A stretch of DNA of 64,000 bases from NCBI GenBank assembly GCA_037974665.1, contig CM075773.1, forward strand, positions 51,259,417-51,323,416, read 5' to 3'. Below are positions 46,967 to 59,632 of the stretch, piece after piece. This DNA is from Ehretia macrophylla. Its lineage: Eukaryota; Streptophyta; Magnoliopsida; Boraginales; Ehretiaceae. The notes under the pieces are model-generated. The model was not told where the DNA came from, made no database searches, and saw nothing but the letters and a program-made list of their open reading frames with translations. The first letter of the stretch is position 1, and each line of letters begins with the position of its first letter. The position numbers and the translations under genes are program-made.

Positions 46967-48283
46967 GTTATATTTTTAATTTTAGAATCTAAAAATTTCT
47001 TAAAACTACTTAGTCAATTTTAATTTATAATTAGTTATGTTTAATTTAGAATCTAAGAATTGAATGCTTTCAAATGAAATGGCAAATGGATATTTATAGG
47101 AGAAATTTGTTACTATTTAAAGTTACTATTCACACAATGATGTCATGGTTGTGTAAGCACGATGTCAACGCTTGGGTCACCACTGTGTCAGCACGATCAC
47201 CGCTGACACAGTGGTGACCCAAGCACTTATATCGTGCTTACACAACGGTGACATCATTGTATGAATAGTAACTCTGAATAATAACAAATTTATCCTATAA
47301 ATACCCCTTTGTCATTTCATTTGAAAGCATTCAATTCTTAGATTTTGTTCTTGTGTGTAAGTAATTTCTTTGAGTGTTTTAATTAGTATTTAATGTGTGA
47401 AGTTGTGAATCCCGAGTAAAGGGTCTTTTGAGCCATAATCACACTGAAGTCATAATGATCAACCGAAATCCGTACAACACGACAAATAATTTTATTTCGG
47501 TAAACATTATGATTTCCTGTAATTTAATTCCTAACATGGCATATTAGACCCGAGATTCGGGGTGGTATGTGTGAGGATATTATTGTATATATGTTTTGAT
47601 TCAGATTTATTAAAGTCTCGTATTTTTTTTATTCCTAAAGTATTTTTTGATTAATTATACGTATACTTGTAGTTATATTATAGTTAATTAAAAGTACATA
47701 GTTTTGTAAACCAGTGGCAATATGAGACTGCCTCGGACGAAAATAGTTTTCACCTTCGAATTACGTAAGTAAAAGATTAATTATGATTTTGATTCTCGGG
47801 TGGATACCGTTAGGTTATACCGACATCTCTATCCCGAGGACCAATAATCCATTAATCTCATTACTTACGTATCTGAGGCCATATCAGAAGTAGGAGCTTA
47901 TTGCTTGATTTCTGAAGAGCTTATCTTTTAATCTGAATCAATAATATTGTACTTAAGCATACCGAGCTATTACCACCCTGAATCATTATTCAATTCTTTG
48001 GATTTAAACTTTATTATTAAGTGTGAAAATTTTCAATTAAGTACCTTTTGGACTTCCTTAATTACTGTATTGTTGGACATTTTCTGGACACTTGGACTTA
48101 ATCAAACTCATCTGTCACGGGAGATAGTCAAACAATTCTAAATTAAAGGTTTAACTTAATTTGATAACCCCAATCTCCGTGGATCGACCAAATACTCGCC
48201 ACATCTAGAGGTAATTCAAGGTAAGCACTATTTCAATCATTTAACTTCACTATTTTTTAGCGCAAAACGACGCGATCAATATA
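46967..48283 (+). mobile_element. LTR-like element J2, rearranged copy of J1 family
   Basis: From about 47200 to 48283 it matches the right part of J1: TATA box, CATTTCATTTGAAAGCATTC, GGCAATATGAGACTGCC, GATCGACC...CTCGCC and the end GACGCGATCA. The left part is replaced by an inverted copy of its own promoter region (palindrome 47051-47343). Copia G lies just to the left of it, in the sequence leading into J2. It ends exactly where Copia H sequence resumes. A broken solo LTR is the simplest reading. Confidence 0.6.
47051..47343. repeat. 293 bp palindrome with 9 bp spacer
   Basis: Left arm 47051-47192 and right arm 47202-47343 are inverted copies of about 142 bp each, with a few mismatches and small indels. 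The centre is at 47197. Each arm contains the J-family TATA region (CCTATAAATACC on the right, its mirror TATTTATAGG on the left), so the promoter cores point away from each other. Confidence 0.88.
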
Positions 48284-49099
48284 CCTCCGCATCTAGTATC
48301 CATGTCAAATAGTTATTGCCCGATATGTCAAGGGCAGCAAACTCGAGCTTTGTACTAAAAAATATGAAATAAATTTTAGTTAATAAAAGCTCATACGATT
48401 CCAAATATAAGAAAATATATTAAAAAAATGTGGCTAATAAACTAATTTCTAGTATGAAACTTTGAAATTAAGCAAGAAAAGTAAAAAAATAAATTGGATA
48501 GTAAAAAAATAAATTGGATACAAAAATAAAGAATGAATATAAGCATCAATTAGGATATACGCATAAGAATATAAAATGTTTAATATCACAATATCATGAC
48601 AAGTTTGGCATAAATAATTGTTTAAATATTAGAATTACAAAAAAAGTTAGTGTTATATTTATGCTCAAACCGGAGGCATTGTTGTATTCCTTTGAGCAAC
48701 GAGAAATTAAGCACAGAAATTGTCCCAACATTGTTGAACAGTGGAGAATTAAATCCAATAACAGTTGTAGCATCCTTCTAAGCAAGGAAAATTGGGTCCA
48801 AAAATTATTATGGCATTCTTATAAGTAACGAAAATCTATCTCCAAAATTACAAGTCCGGGCATTAATTCTTTTTGGTTCAACATCTAGTTTTAAGTCCAT
48901 AGTCTAGATATTAATCTTTTTGGAAAAATTAAGTTTCACCAATTTTATGATTGGTGATATATAAATTGATGTACAACATATAATCAAAATATAATTAAAA
49001 GAGATGGATTAACGTACCTATGAGAAAATTTGACAATGGAAGTGTAGTGATCAACTCCTTCGTGATTTGTTGTTTTAGCAGAGGTTCGTGCTGATAACG
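48284..49099 (-). mobile_element. Copia H, start of gag and 5' untranslated region
   Basis: Sequence collinear with Copia G 45880-46640: a piece of the Gag opening (about 48290-48350) followed by the leader with GTTAATAAAAGCTCATA and ATGTGGCTAATAAACT, then the primer site region (GTGCTGATAACG). It continues the element seen at 16440-17239 and 23739-23783, now about 31 kb apart. Confidence 0.75.
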
Positions 49100-49446
49100 T
49101 GTTATGAATTAAAACTAAAATGTTATGAAAGCGAAACAAAAATAACATGAAAGCAAACAAGAATTGAAAGAATTTAAGAGAGTAAGATTTCTTGATCTTT
49201 TCAAGTGTACATTTCTTCATACAAACTCCCTCTATTTATAGAATTTTTCATCTCCTTAATGATATCAAATATTACATCACAATTCACATACATACAATCG
49301 CTCTTTACTGCACAAGAATCCTATAAATATCTTTTGACCATTCCATTGCAGGAATTTTCCATTTTGTCTAGTATTCTATCCAAAAAAAATTTCCATCTTG
49401 ACAAGTATCCAATAATGAATATCCACGATTCTATATTTTCATAACA
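49100..49446 (-). repeat. 5' LTR of Copia H
   Basis: TGTTATGAATT ... TTTCATAACA, about 347 bp, clearly homologous to the Copia G LTRs but more diverged. Its partner LTR is not in the window. Confidence 0.8.
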
Positions 49447-49869
49447 TTTTTTGTATTTTTGGGTTTTGTTTTTTCAAAACCTAAAATTTCCAACTTTGAA
49501 CTCAAAGACAAATTCATCCTTTTCTTTCAATTTTTTTTTATATTCTTTTTCAAAACCTAAAATTTCTGACAAAGCGCAACACTAATGCTGACATCATCCT
49601 GACATAATTTCACACTTATTCCTATTATAGTTTCACACTTGTTCACCTTGTAGTTTCATACTGGTGAATATCAATTACTTCATAACACAACTAAACTTAG
49701 TTCTTACCTCTATTTTTAAACTATTTTTAACAATTACAAAGCTATTTTACATTAAAAAAAAAGAATAATAATAATTATTAATCTAAAGAAAACATTTTTT
49801 TTTTGTAAATGATTCTTATAAACAAGAATGATTTAAAAACTTTTGAGATATAACAATCAAAAGTATCTT
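49447..49869. other. AT-rich spacer
   Basis: No gene. It contains a repeated TTTTTCAAAACCTAAAATTTC segment (about 49470-49490 and 49547-49567) and poly-T runs. Confidence 0.45.
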
Positions 49870-50067
49870 GTGATGACATATTTGCTTCTTGATTACATCG
49901 CATATTATATCACATTCCACATATATATAATCATCATTTACTATACAAACATCCTATAAGCATCCCATGGTAGGATTTATCCACTTTGATAAGTAACTTA
50001 TGAGGGAAATTATCCGTTTTGATAAACTTCCAATGATGAATATTCACAATTCCCTATTTTCATAACA
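49870..50067 (-). repeat. Partial LTR related to Copia G/H
   Basis: GATTACATCGCATATTATATCACATTCCACATA-like sequence, ACTATACAAACATCCTATAAGCATC and the end AATGAATATTCACAATTCC...TTTTCATAACA follow the order of the right part of the G and H LTRs. The left part is missing. Confidence 0.65.
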
Positions 50068-50625
50068 TTACAATATTTTTAGATATGGTTGAGGAAGAGA
50101 GTTCTTACCGAGCTTTCTCCCATCCCCCTACTCCCATTATAGAGATAATTTGAAATTCATTATTCTCTTGAGATATCAGGTTGCTTGCAAAAGCTAGGCC
50201 ACATTCGTAGTATACAAAAACGGAATATGAGCTTTCTAACTCGTTCTCCCCCTCCTGTCAATCAAATTCATCACCAGTTAGAAAATTACATCTACTTTTC
50301 TCTTCTTCTTTTTTTCTTTTTTTTTTTTGATTTAGGAGAGACCTGTACAATATAACTAGCGAAACTTGAACTCGTAACATTTCCATACCACAGAGTAATT
50401 TTACCATTCTAATTATCAAATATAATATTTTGTCTATTTCTATGTTCAGAGGAGAGTAAACCATGAAAATGGATAATGGGACCCACATAAACATGTGACT
50501 CCCACTGAAAAAATACGTCACTCTCTCAGTTCAAAATGATTGGATAAAAAATTTAATTTGAATATAGCAATGCTTAATGACTTTCTTAAAACGAAGAACA
50601 AAGGGAATGAGAGAAAGGAACTTAC
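50068..50625. other. Unassigned sequence
   Basis: AT-rich, with a pyrimidine tract near 50294-50330. No feature is supported. Confidence 0.4.
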
Positions 50626-50735
50626 CTTCTCTTTAAGAAGAGAAGCATCCTCAATGAGTTTCGATAGCAGTGTTCCATTCATCCATTTCGTGAGATATTT
50701 TTTCTAGATCCTTTAGTCAATCTTCAGTAAGAAAG
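50626..50735 (-). pseudogene. Exon-like fragment with a splice donor
   Basis: The minus strand reads KWMNGTLLSKLIEDASLLKEK and ends precisely at AAAGAGAAG/GTAAGT (donor at 50620-50625), a consensus plant 5' splice site. An overlapping frame gives DLEKISHEMDEWNTAIE, so two adjacent frames each look protein-like, as after a frameshift. I do not recognise the family. It may be a relic of a host gene; evidence is modest. Confidence 0.3.
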
Positions 50736-51645
50736 AAGCTTTTTTTAACTTTGCAGCATAGCAATAAAAGGTATACAAAATGATGCTTGTGATCTTGGAC
50801 AGCTAGTAATGGTACTTTATAATTGATATTTCTTGTCGTGGTCCCCCTTTTTTTTCCTAAGTATTCCGTGAACCCACTTGATAAACAAGTTCCAACTACT
50901 CACCCCACGGGTGTAGTTTAGTAGGAATAAAGACAGGAAAAACCTAATATATTTGGTTTCGATACACTTTAATTTATCTATGTATTGAGATGTACCTTTA
51001 CGTTTAAAATGTTTATCAGTTGATAATCGAATTACATCGAATTCAACTAATAATCGAGCTCTACTTTTTAAATTTTCACGTGAAAGAAAAAGTCCCAACT
51101 ACTCATAATTATGAAATATGGACCTTATGGTCAAAATTCTTTAGAAAAAGTTGTGACAACTGGTATTGTTTGTGCCTACTAAAATAGTATTCAAGTCTTT
51201 GTCATGGAGCCTGCAGCGTTGTGAATGGGCTAATCACAAAAAATTCAATGATCAAAACCACTCTAATTTTTTAATATGTCACTACTCTGGGGAATCATGA
51301 TGAGATTTAAAATTTTGAAAATTAAAGTTGTGACATCAATTTTTTTAAAATCTATTTTTAGTGTTTGCTGCTTCAATTTTTTTTTGTTTTGTTTCGGTCA
51401 GTAGTGTTTGCTGATCACATGAGTTTGCCCATTAAACTGGAAGCAGAAAAATTGTATGTTTTTAGGAGAAATACCATAGGTTGCTTATTTTTCTGACTTT
51501 CTTTTTTGTTATCTGGGGAACATCCCCACATCAGCTAGCCCATAGAATATTGACCAAGATTAAACACTTCTGATTTCTCTATTGTCCTCATTTGAGTTAG
51601 ACAAGTTCCATCATTAAACATGGAAAATTTTGAACTCTTGGTTGT
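50736..51645. other. Unassigned sequence
   Basis: No coding region or repeat boundary can be supported. Confidence 0.4.
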
Positions 51646-51777
51646 GCAGATCGCTTAGCCAATATTGGTTTGACGTATCCGCTTGGAAGACAGAGACTTA
51701 GCATTCCTACTGCTTTAGGACCTCTGTTGGATAATGATAGAAGAGGCGAAAAGTATCTTTTTTCTATTATTATCTAG
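51646..51777 (+). pseudogene. C-terminal tail of an RNase H-like (RVT_3) domain
   Basis: Forty-three codons and a stop read ADRLANIGLTYPLGRQRLSI, then LGPLLDNDRRGEKYLFSIII. The pattern VADxLA..G......G......P......LL..D..G is typical of the last part of RNase H-like domains in plant LINEs and in host RNase H-like genes. A 3' splice-like TTGGTTGTGCAG lies at the upstream edge. The catalytic part is not found next to it. It is a relic, and LINE or host origin is open. Confidence 0.4.
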
Positions 51778-52024
51778 GATGATTGTTGAATAATTTCTGA
51801 TTCGTCCTCCCCATAAAAAAGAAAAAAAAAGTTCCATCATTAAACTAGAAATCATATATAACATAACATACACACAAAAGGCACACCGGCATTATAGTTT
51901 AATTTGTCACAACAAGACTACCCGGAAAAATCTCAAGGAGATTACAAGAATACAATAATCACAAGTATTTCCGTCCATTCTATTTGATATGTTTATATTT
52001 AAGGTCAACTCCAACAACTAGCTC
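51778..52024. other. Flank of element E
   Basis: Unassigned sequence up to the insertion point of element E; the bases AGCTC (52020-52024) would be one half of its target duplication. Confidence 0.4.
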
Positions 52025-53067
52025 TGTAACACCCCGATCCCTCACGAGATCAGAGTCCCGAACCCAAACCCGAGGCACAAAAAATGAGGGAAAACGGGCA
52101 GAGTCTCCCCTATTTATAGGATATTCCAACACCTGTTTTCAGAGGAATTAACACACAAAACTACACAAATAACATAAGTCATTGAAATTCCCAAGATAAT
52201 GCTAATTATCTAGTCTTAGCAAAATAGTCTATATAGAGTTCTAGGTTAGTTAGCTAACAGTCTTAATATCCTCCAAAAATATTACAGACCGCTAGCCTAG
52301 GTGAACTTAAGCTTAGTTACATATTTACATTTATCAAATATTTACAAGGCACACAGGCCTCAAAAGATTTCATATTAACCACTACATTTACAAGAACTAC
52401 CACGCAACACTGCACAGGAACTCAAAAAGATTCCCGAGCCTCCTCCTCCGTCTCCAGAGGAACTGAACCTGCCTCGCCTGAAATAGTTAAAGAGAAGAGG
52501 AATGAGTATACATTATGAGTATACTCAGTGAGGGAGGTGTACAAATACCCGGAGAGGTTTTCACGAGATTCTCATGCAATGCAAATGAACAAGTATATCA
52601 TGTAGCTCAAGTAACAATAAGATCAAGTGATAAAATCGATTGCAAGACTAAATGCTAACTCAAGGCGATAAAGCTATAAACTTACTTTAGAAGTTTTAGC
52701 TCGGAAGCAAATCATAAACAGTAGTAAAACATCTCACACATTAACCAACACTTTGGTAGGAATACAATTATAAGTAACAATCATATTGAAAAGGATACGG
52801 TTCATCTTCTTGCTTTTAATCTCGAACCACGAGCTTCACGAACATGCCGGCAAACCCCAAACACCAACAATTGGGATACTCTGGATGTATCCCGATCCTA
52901 CGACCCTTTCTCCCGAGGTAGGTCCATGCCCAGCAGGTGAACCACGCCTCTGGGGTAGTGGAGTATGCCTTAGCGAGAAGGGAATAGGCACCATGGTAGT
53001 CGAGGGAGCACGGCAAGCCCAATGCCGCCCGTGTTTCTCGACGCTACCATGTCTGAAAAGGTTGCGC

Positions 53068-56000
53068 TGTAACGCCCCGGTCCCTCACGGAACCGGGACT
53101 TCTATTAACCAAACTATACTCAACCCAAATCCAAACCCCGGGCACGTAATTTAGGAAAAACGGACGGAGTTTTCCCTATTTATAGGACTATTTGGAAACC
53201 TGTAAACTATAACATACAACCACAAGACTATAATCCACAACTTCAATTTATTTCATCCCTATCAGCATGCAAGTCAACTAAACAGAAGAGTAAACGATTG
53301 AAGTTATTACAAACCACTAGTACGTAATCATCAAACAAAATTAAAACTTTAATATTACATTCCTTGATATAACATAAATACATATATGGGCACAAAGTCT
53401 CAAATACAATACAAGCATATCATGATCATATTCTTCCATGTTTGACACACTGATAGAGCAAGCAGGTCATACAGGAGGCAATCCAATCTTCAGCTTTTCC
53501 TGAAATATGTTGAAAAGAGGAATGAGTAACTAGGTTACTCAGTGAGGGAGGTGATGCAACATACCGGGTGTGCATTATGATATGCAAATACAAGAAATCA
53601 TATATATAACATAAACAACAAGATTCAATAACAAGTAGTTAACCACATTAAAAAAAAGGATACGGTTCCACTTCAAGTTTTCAATCACGAGCCACGAGCC
53701 ACGAACTTCACGCAAGTGCCGGCAAACCCTTACTCCAACAAGTTGGGATACTCCGGATGTATCCCAATCCTACGACCCTTTCTCCTGAGGTAGGTCCATG
53801 CCCAGCAGGTGAACCACGCCTCTGGGGTAGTGGAGTATGCCTCAGCGAGAAGGGAATAGGCACCATGGTAGTCGAGGGAGCACGGCAAGCCCGACGCCGC
53901 CCGTGTTTCTCGATGCTACCATGTCCGAAAAAGGTTGCGCAACCCCGAGACAAGATCACGAGAATCAAGAATATCAAAGATCACACAAAAGGGACGACAA
54001 AGTAGGCCGCCCTCGCAATTAAACACAAATAACACGAGAAAACATATGATAGCGAGTAAGTAGTACATATAAATTATTTCAATTACTAATCATACAATCT
54101 ATAACCAATAAAATAAGTTAACATGTACAAAAAAAAAAAAAGGATGAAAACTCCCTCACCTTGGATTAGGTTAATTATGCAAGAGTATAATTAGATTCAC
54201 CCCAGCCTCCTTGAATTAGTTCAGATGTGTAAACCCTAGTTGTTCATATAAGTATAGTATTTAAAAGAATTAGGCCAATAGCAAGTTATCCTTAACTATG
54301 ACTTTTAACCAACACATAAAGCACTATTATAACACAGAAATACATTATATTGCATTAAAGGGAAAGAGAACAAGAAGATAAGTTAACTGATTAACTAATG
54401 CTTCTAAAATTATTAACTTGAACTTCAATTTAGAGTTATTTCATTTGAAAGTTAATAGCCAAAATGAAGGTTAGGTTCAATTAATACTTTTATCTTTTAA
54501 CCTATTAACAACACAATGGGAAAACATTCGCTAAACCCATCAATAATATAAATTAAAAGCCTTACAACACTTTACTACACAACAATGATTAGAGGATTAG
54601 GGTCATTATGTATAGCAAGTAAAAATGTTAAAATACTCCTTTACATAATTCCTACGTAACCTTCTTCTATGGACACCAGTAACTCCTTGATATCGAATAC
54701 TACCTTAAATCTAACTTATTAGCTACTCAAGAAAAGATATATTCAACTAGTATACTAGAATTTAAGTGCAAGTTAAGTTTAATTATAGCTTACTACTGCA
54801 TGATTATGAAATACACATGCATTATTCTCTTCCAAAGGCCATAACTTGTACCTAAATGAAGCTTAGCAGCATTCTTCCTTGGGCTAGTTAATAACTCCAT
54901 TAAACTATCATAATTCATTAGATTCATTAGCTAAATATAAGTTAAGAAAATTCATAAACTAGACTAGCATAACAAGCTCTAACAAAATTTATAGTTCAAT
55001 ATTTCACAAGTTGGACAAGAAGTAGAGAAACTTATCTATCAACAATTTTAACACTGACTTGATAACAACTCAAAAATAAGATAATCCTATCTCAACGCCC
55101 ACAACAACTCAAGTTAAAGAAAACATTTCACAAGTCAATACTAACTTTTATCAAGCTAACACATTTTCTATATTACCAATATAATTAAAAGAAGAAGAAA
55201 AGGAGTATGGCAACTCAACTGGCTGCCCTCACATAAACTCATTATAACCAACATATGCACGAGATAACTATATAATCCCAAAAAGAGGCAACCAACACAA
55301 CTTCACCCAAAATCCAATTCAAATAGCTCAATTAGCTTTAGATAAACACAATAGTATGTGACAACACAATAGTAAGCTCTAGGTACGCCAAAGAAGCCAA
55401 TTACTATATTTTTCCCCTTTCTTAACCAAGCTTTTCTTCTCCTAAGTGCATTTCAACGTTACCAACCCACAACATAACCATACTACATTCCCAACCAAGC
55501 CAAGAGACACTTATTAAGATCATAAAAACCCATTTTAGAAGCAAAAACTCGGAAAGGCCCCGAGCGGGTTTTAACTACAACTATACTAACCGAACCTCAA
55601 TTTCGCGTAACGAATGCACCAAAAGTGCTTCCTTACCCCAAGGATATCCAAACCATAGCCCAAACTTGCCCGGATTGTACAACAGAAAAAGTCCTCTTTT
55701 AAAAGATTACTAAATTTGCATTTTAGCACATTTCTGAGCAATTCAATCTCACGTGAGCCTATGACTAGTTCCATTAACGTCTAAAGCACCTAATTGAAGC
55801 CTCAATTTAACACACATACACGTACACATGGTGTAGTTAGTTCATTTACTCGAAATTCCAATATATATAGTGAGAGCTAACTAAAACTCCAATCTTGTAT
55901 ATTTTTATGAACATACATGCTAGCTAATTTCTTCTTGAGCTCCCATAATCTTCTTACAAGCATTCTTTCAAACATTGAACATGCAATAGCTATTATCCCC

Positions 56001-57432
56001 CACTCCTAACACAACAACAACCACAACACTAGAATTCTCATTTAACTAACAATCAACACCAAAATACCACATTGTTAACATAACACCTAATAAATCATAT
56101 TGAATATCTTATAACCATCATTTAACTCCAATATACACATCTACACAATGAGAATCCATAATTTTACTATCTAGCAATCACAATCATTAATGTCAATCAT
56201 CAACTAGCTAAAACATCTTTCAATTTCTTGCAGATGCTTAACTTTGTTTATTCAGTTACCTATGCTATAGTCCTCCAAACTGACTTATTTTTCTTTATAA
56301 ACGTAGCTCTTTGAGTGTAGATGACTTTAGCCTCAAGCGGAACTCAATTCCGATCTAAATTCCACAAGTTATGACATTTTCCGTGCAACTGCGCAAAGTG
56401 CCCCCTGCACCAGCGATTTTCAGACACAATTCGGAAATAGCTAAATCGCAGGGTCAAAACGTTAGAATTTGCCTTAGCTCTAGAAATAAACATTTGTTCT
56501 AAACTGTCTAATCTAGCTTCCATATAAATTTCGTTCAATTCTAAGTACGTTTGCTATACCAAAACTACTTCGGAAGTCAGGGGAAGTGCAGATGTCCAAA
56601 TCCGAATTTTGCTTGCTTATCATTTTCTTGTTATTTCTTGCATTTGAGCCAACAATAACCATTACTTTAGCCTATATAACATTCCTACACTTCATTTAGG
56701 ACATTTAACAAACACCTAAACTACACAATTACACTTAGTTAACAAAGCAACTCTACAACTAAGATAGCATGCAAGAGTTCATTCTATGAGCACTAATGAG
56801 TTCCTACAACCTTTAGCATACTAATACTTTAGCTAAACATACATTTCCAACATCTTTGAACACTTACATAAAACATAGCATGCATACATATAGCTGAATA
56901 ATCCAAATAGAATGCAAATAATATGAATTCCCTCACCTAGACATGAAGAATGGCATGAAAATTGATCTTACAAAGCTGTCTTCTTCTTCTTCTTCCTTGT
57001 TTTCTTCTTTTCCTTCTCTCCCTGCGTGTGTGTGTGCTGAATTGTGTGTGTGTGTGCTGAAACGTGTTGTGTGTGTGTGTTTTGTGTAGTTTATTTGTTT
57101 TAATTAGAGTCAAAATTAGGTAGGATTTTTTTATAAAGGCTCAAAAGTCTATCTTGCCCCTTTAACTAATTTGATATTTACTAGTTTGACATTTAGTTGA
57201 AATCTAACAAATCTAGTTTCTATTTGCAAATTGATAACACTTAAATAATGTCTACGTTACTTAAAACTCTTAAATGCACGTGAATGCACATAAATGCACG
57301 TTAAACGAAATAGATGCACGTAATCCAAAAATATGATATTTTATGCAAACAAATATATATAAATAATTAAAGTAGACATATAAATATATGCACATCAATA
57401 AAATAATTATATGCACGGGTTGGGTTGTTACA
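53068..57432 (-). mobile_element. Solo LTR F nested in the 3' LTR of E
   Basis: A 4365 bp unit on the + strand opens TGTAACGCCCCGGTCCC and closes GGTTGGGTTGTTACA. Target duplication TGCGC is perfect (53063-53067 and 57433-57437). The 5' LTR of E still has the unoccupied site GGTTGCGCAACC (about 62980-62991), proving the insertion. No primer site, purine tract or coding domain is visible. It shares the CACTGAGTA ... TTTCAG module and the GGTCGTAGGATTGGG block with E and I, and microsatellite layout with K. It is younger than E. Confidence 0.92.
57010..57085. repeat. TG-rich microsatellite in solo LTR F
   Basis: Interrupted GTGTGTGTG runs, beside a CTT-rich stretch (about 56979-57015). The same pair of simple repeats occurs in solo LTR K in reverse orientation. 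Confidence 0.8.
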
Positions 57433-59237
57433 TGCGCAACCTCAAAAAAACAATCGCAAGATAGCAAATAAATAGTACAAGCAACATTTATTTATTACTA
57501 GGCACAGAAATGAGGACAACAAAGTAGGTTGTCCTCAAACATATAACAATAGAATCAGTTAATCATTGAATTTCAACTAAACACGTAACTCAACTATTCA
57601 TGTAAACAATTAAGTATTAATGAGCAACAACAGCCACATAAAGCGTATGAGTCAAGTCAGCAGTAAAAAGGCAACTATGAGCTAAATGGCAACTAACTGA
57701 CTGTAGGATTAAAGTAACCATGCCTTTTAAACTAAGGTTCACTAAGTCCCTTTTTAGTGCCAATTAGTTTTCTCTCAACTAGAATAGCCAACATGAAGAG
57801 ATCATTAGCTTTATTTCAAATTTCAGTTCTAACTAACCCTTCTTGCATCCTTTATAATTCCTCAAGGCAAGTTAAACCACAAATGTAAATACTAGCTAAA
57901 GCAATGGTTAATTAACTTTAAATGTTTCAAACTTCCCCGCATAACTTCTCATAATTAACTTTGATAATTCAATTAACTACACATCCGAGAAGAAAACATA
58001 AATAACAACTAGTAAAAATGTCAATTTCTAACTACCTAAGGAATTCTTACTTGAGGGAATGTTAATTGCTTCTATGTGTTTATTCTTATTTAGATAACAT
58101 AATAAGATAGTCTTTAGCTAGTGTCACTGACTTTGATTAAATTCTTACTTCTTAGTGATTTGCTTATCGAACATAATTACCACCATGTTAAGTTCAACTT
58201 TTCTCTTGTGTCCAAGCCTTTACTATTAGTCAAGGTGCCTATGTTAATTAATCACTTAAAAGAGTTAACTTTTATCAACATGTAGAAGGCCAAACTGTCT
58301 AAAATTTTATTCCTTTACTAACTAACTGCATGTTCTCATAGCCATAGTAAGTACTTATTCTTTACGTACTCTTATTAATCGTGTTACATTTAAACGTAGC
58401 TAACTAATTTACAAGTCATACAAGTAAATTCTATTCATTATTTGCCTTAAGTTAGCTTCCAGATCATAAATCTAATATCCAAACCACTAAAAATTTAAAC
58501 CTTGTTTAGCTAGTCATGAACAACTTACACATAATTCAAACATTTGAGCGATTCTAACTAGTTTAATTACATTAGTCTAACTAACTTACTATTAGATTCA
58601 ACTCCTTTAATTACCTCATTAATTTCAAGTTGTTAGCACACTATATTATCAAAATTAAATGGCATCCACCATTTGACTGAGCAAAAGAAAAGGCACGAAG
58701 CTGCAACCACCTCCGACGGGGCTGCAGTTCGCTGAACAGCCTCTGCCGGCGCTGGGTAATAGGCTGTCGGCATTGACAGTCAACAGAAACACACACATGC
58801 ACACAAATAACTAAATCCTTACACAATTACTTTCTTGCAAATCTTATTTTCATTTAAGAAATCATGTAAAATAGAATACAACCCTTCTCAGGCACTTCAA
58901 CAAACACATAAGATTCAACTAATCTCAATAAAATAAACAGATGATTAACATTAACCCGTAAGCTAAATCAAATAAATTAAGCAAAAGAGATCTCGCTTAT
59001 CATCCTACAACCCACAGATCAACATTCAAGCATCATACCTCACATATTTCATATACACATATCATACCCAACTCAATTAAATATAACAAGTAATTGAAAG
59101 GCATAAGAAATATCTCCCTCACTTGATTTAAATTCCCGTTTCTGATCTGATCCTACTTCTTTCGTTGGCTTGCCGTCGGCGGAGAGGCTTTGAGCCCTAA
59201 TTATTTTCCTCTTCTTCTTTTTTTGCCAAAGCTGCAG

Positions 59238-59278
<41 letters not shown>

Positions 59279-59464
59279 TTGCCCGACGTGAAGATCGAAT
59301 GAGAGTGGTGAGGAGAGGTTTCGATGTGTTGGTGAGGCGCCTCTGCGTGTGTCGCGTGAGAGAGATGAAAAAAAATCAGATGTTGGTGGGTTTGTGTGGC
59401 TATGCGCGTGTGTAGTTGAGAGTAGGTGAGATAAAAATTTTATGTGGCTGAGTTGTTTTTGCTG

Positions 59465-59632
<168 letters not shown>

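Noticed and set aside
52786-53154. Open frame repeated at 53757 and 62705 (motif LSPEVGPCPAGEPRLWGSG) that looks conserved
   Set aside because: The similarity is LTR-to-LTR DNA identity between E and F; opposite-strand frames are equally open, and it spans LTR borders.
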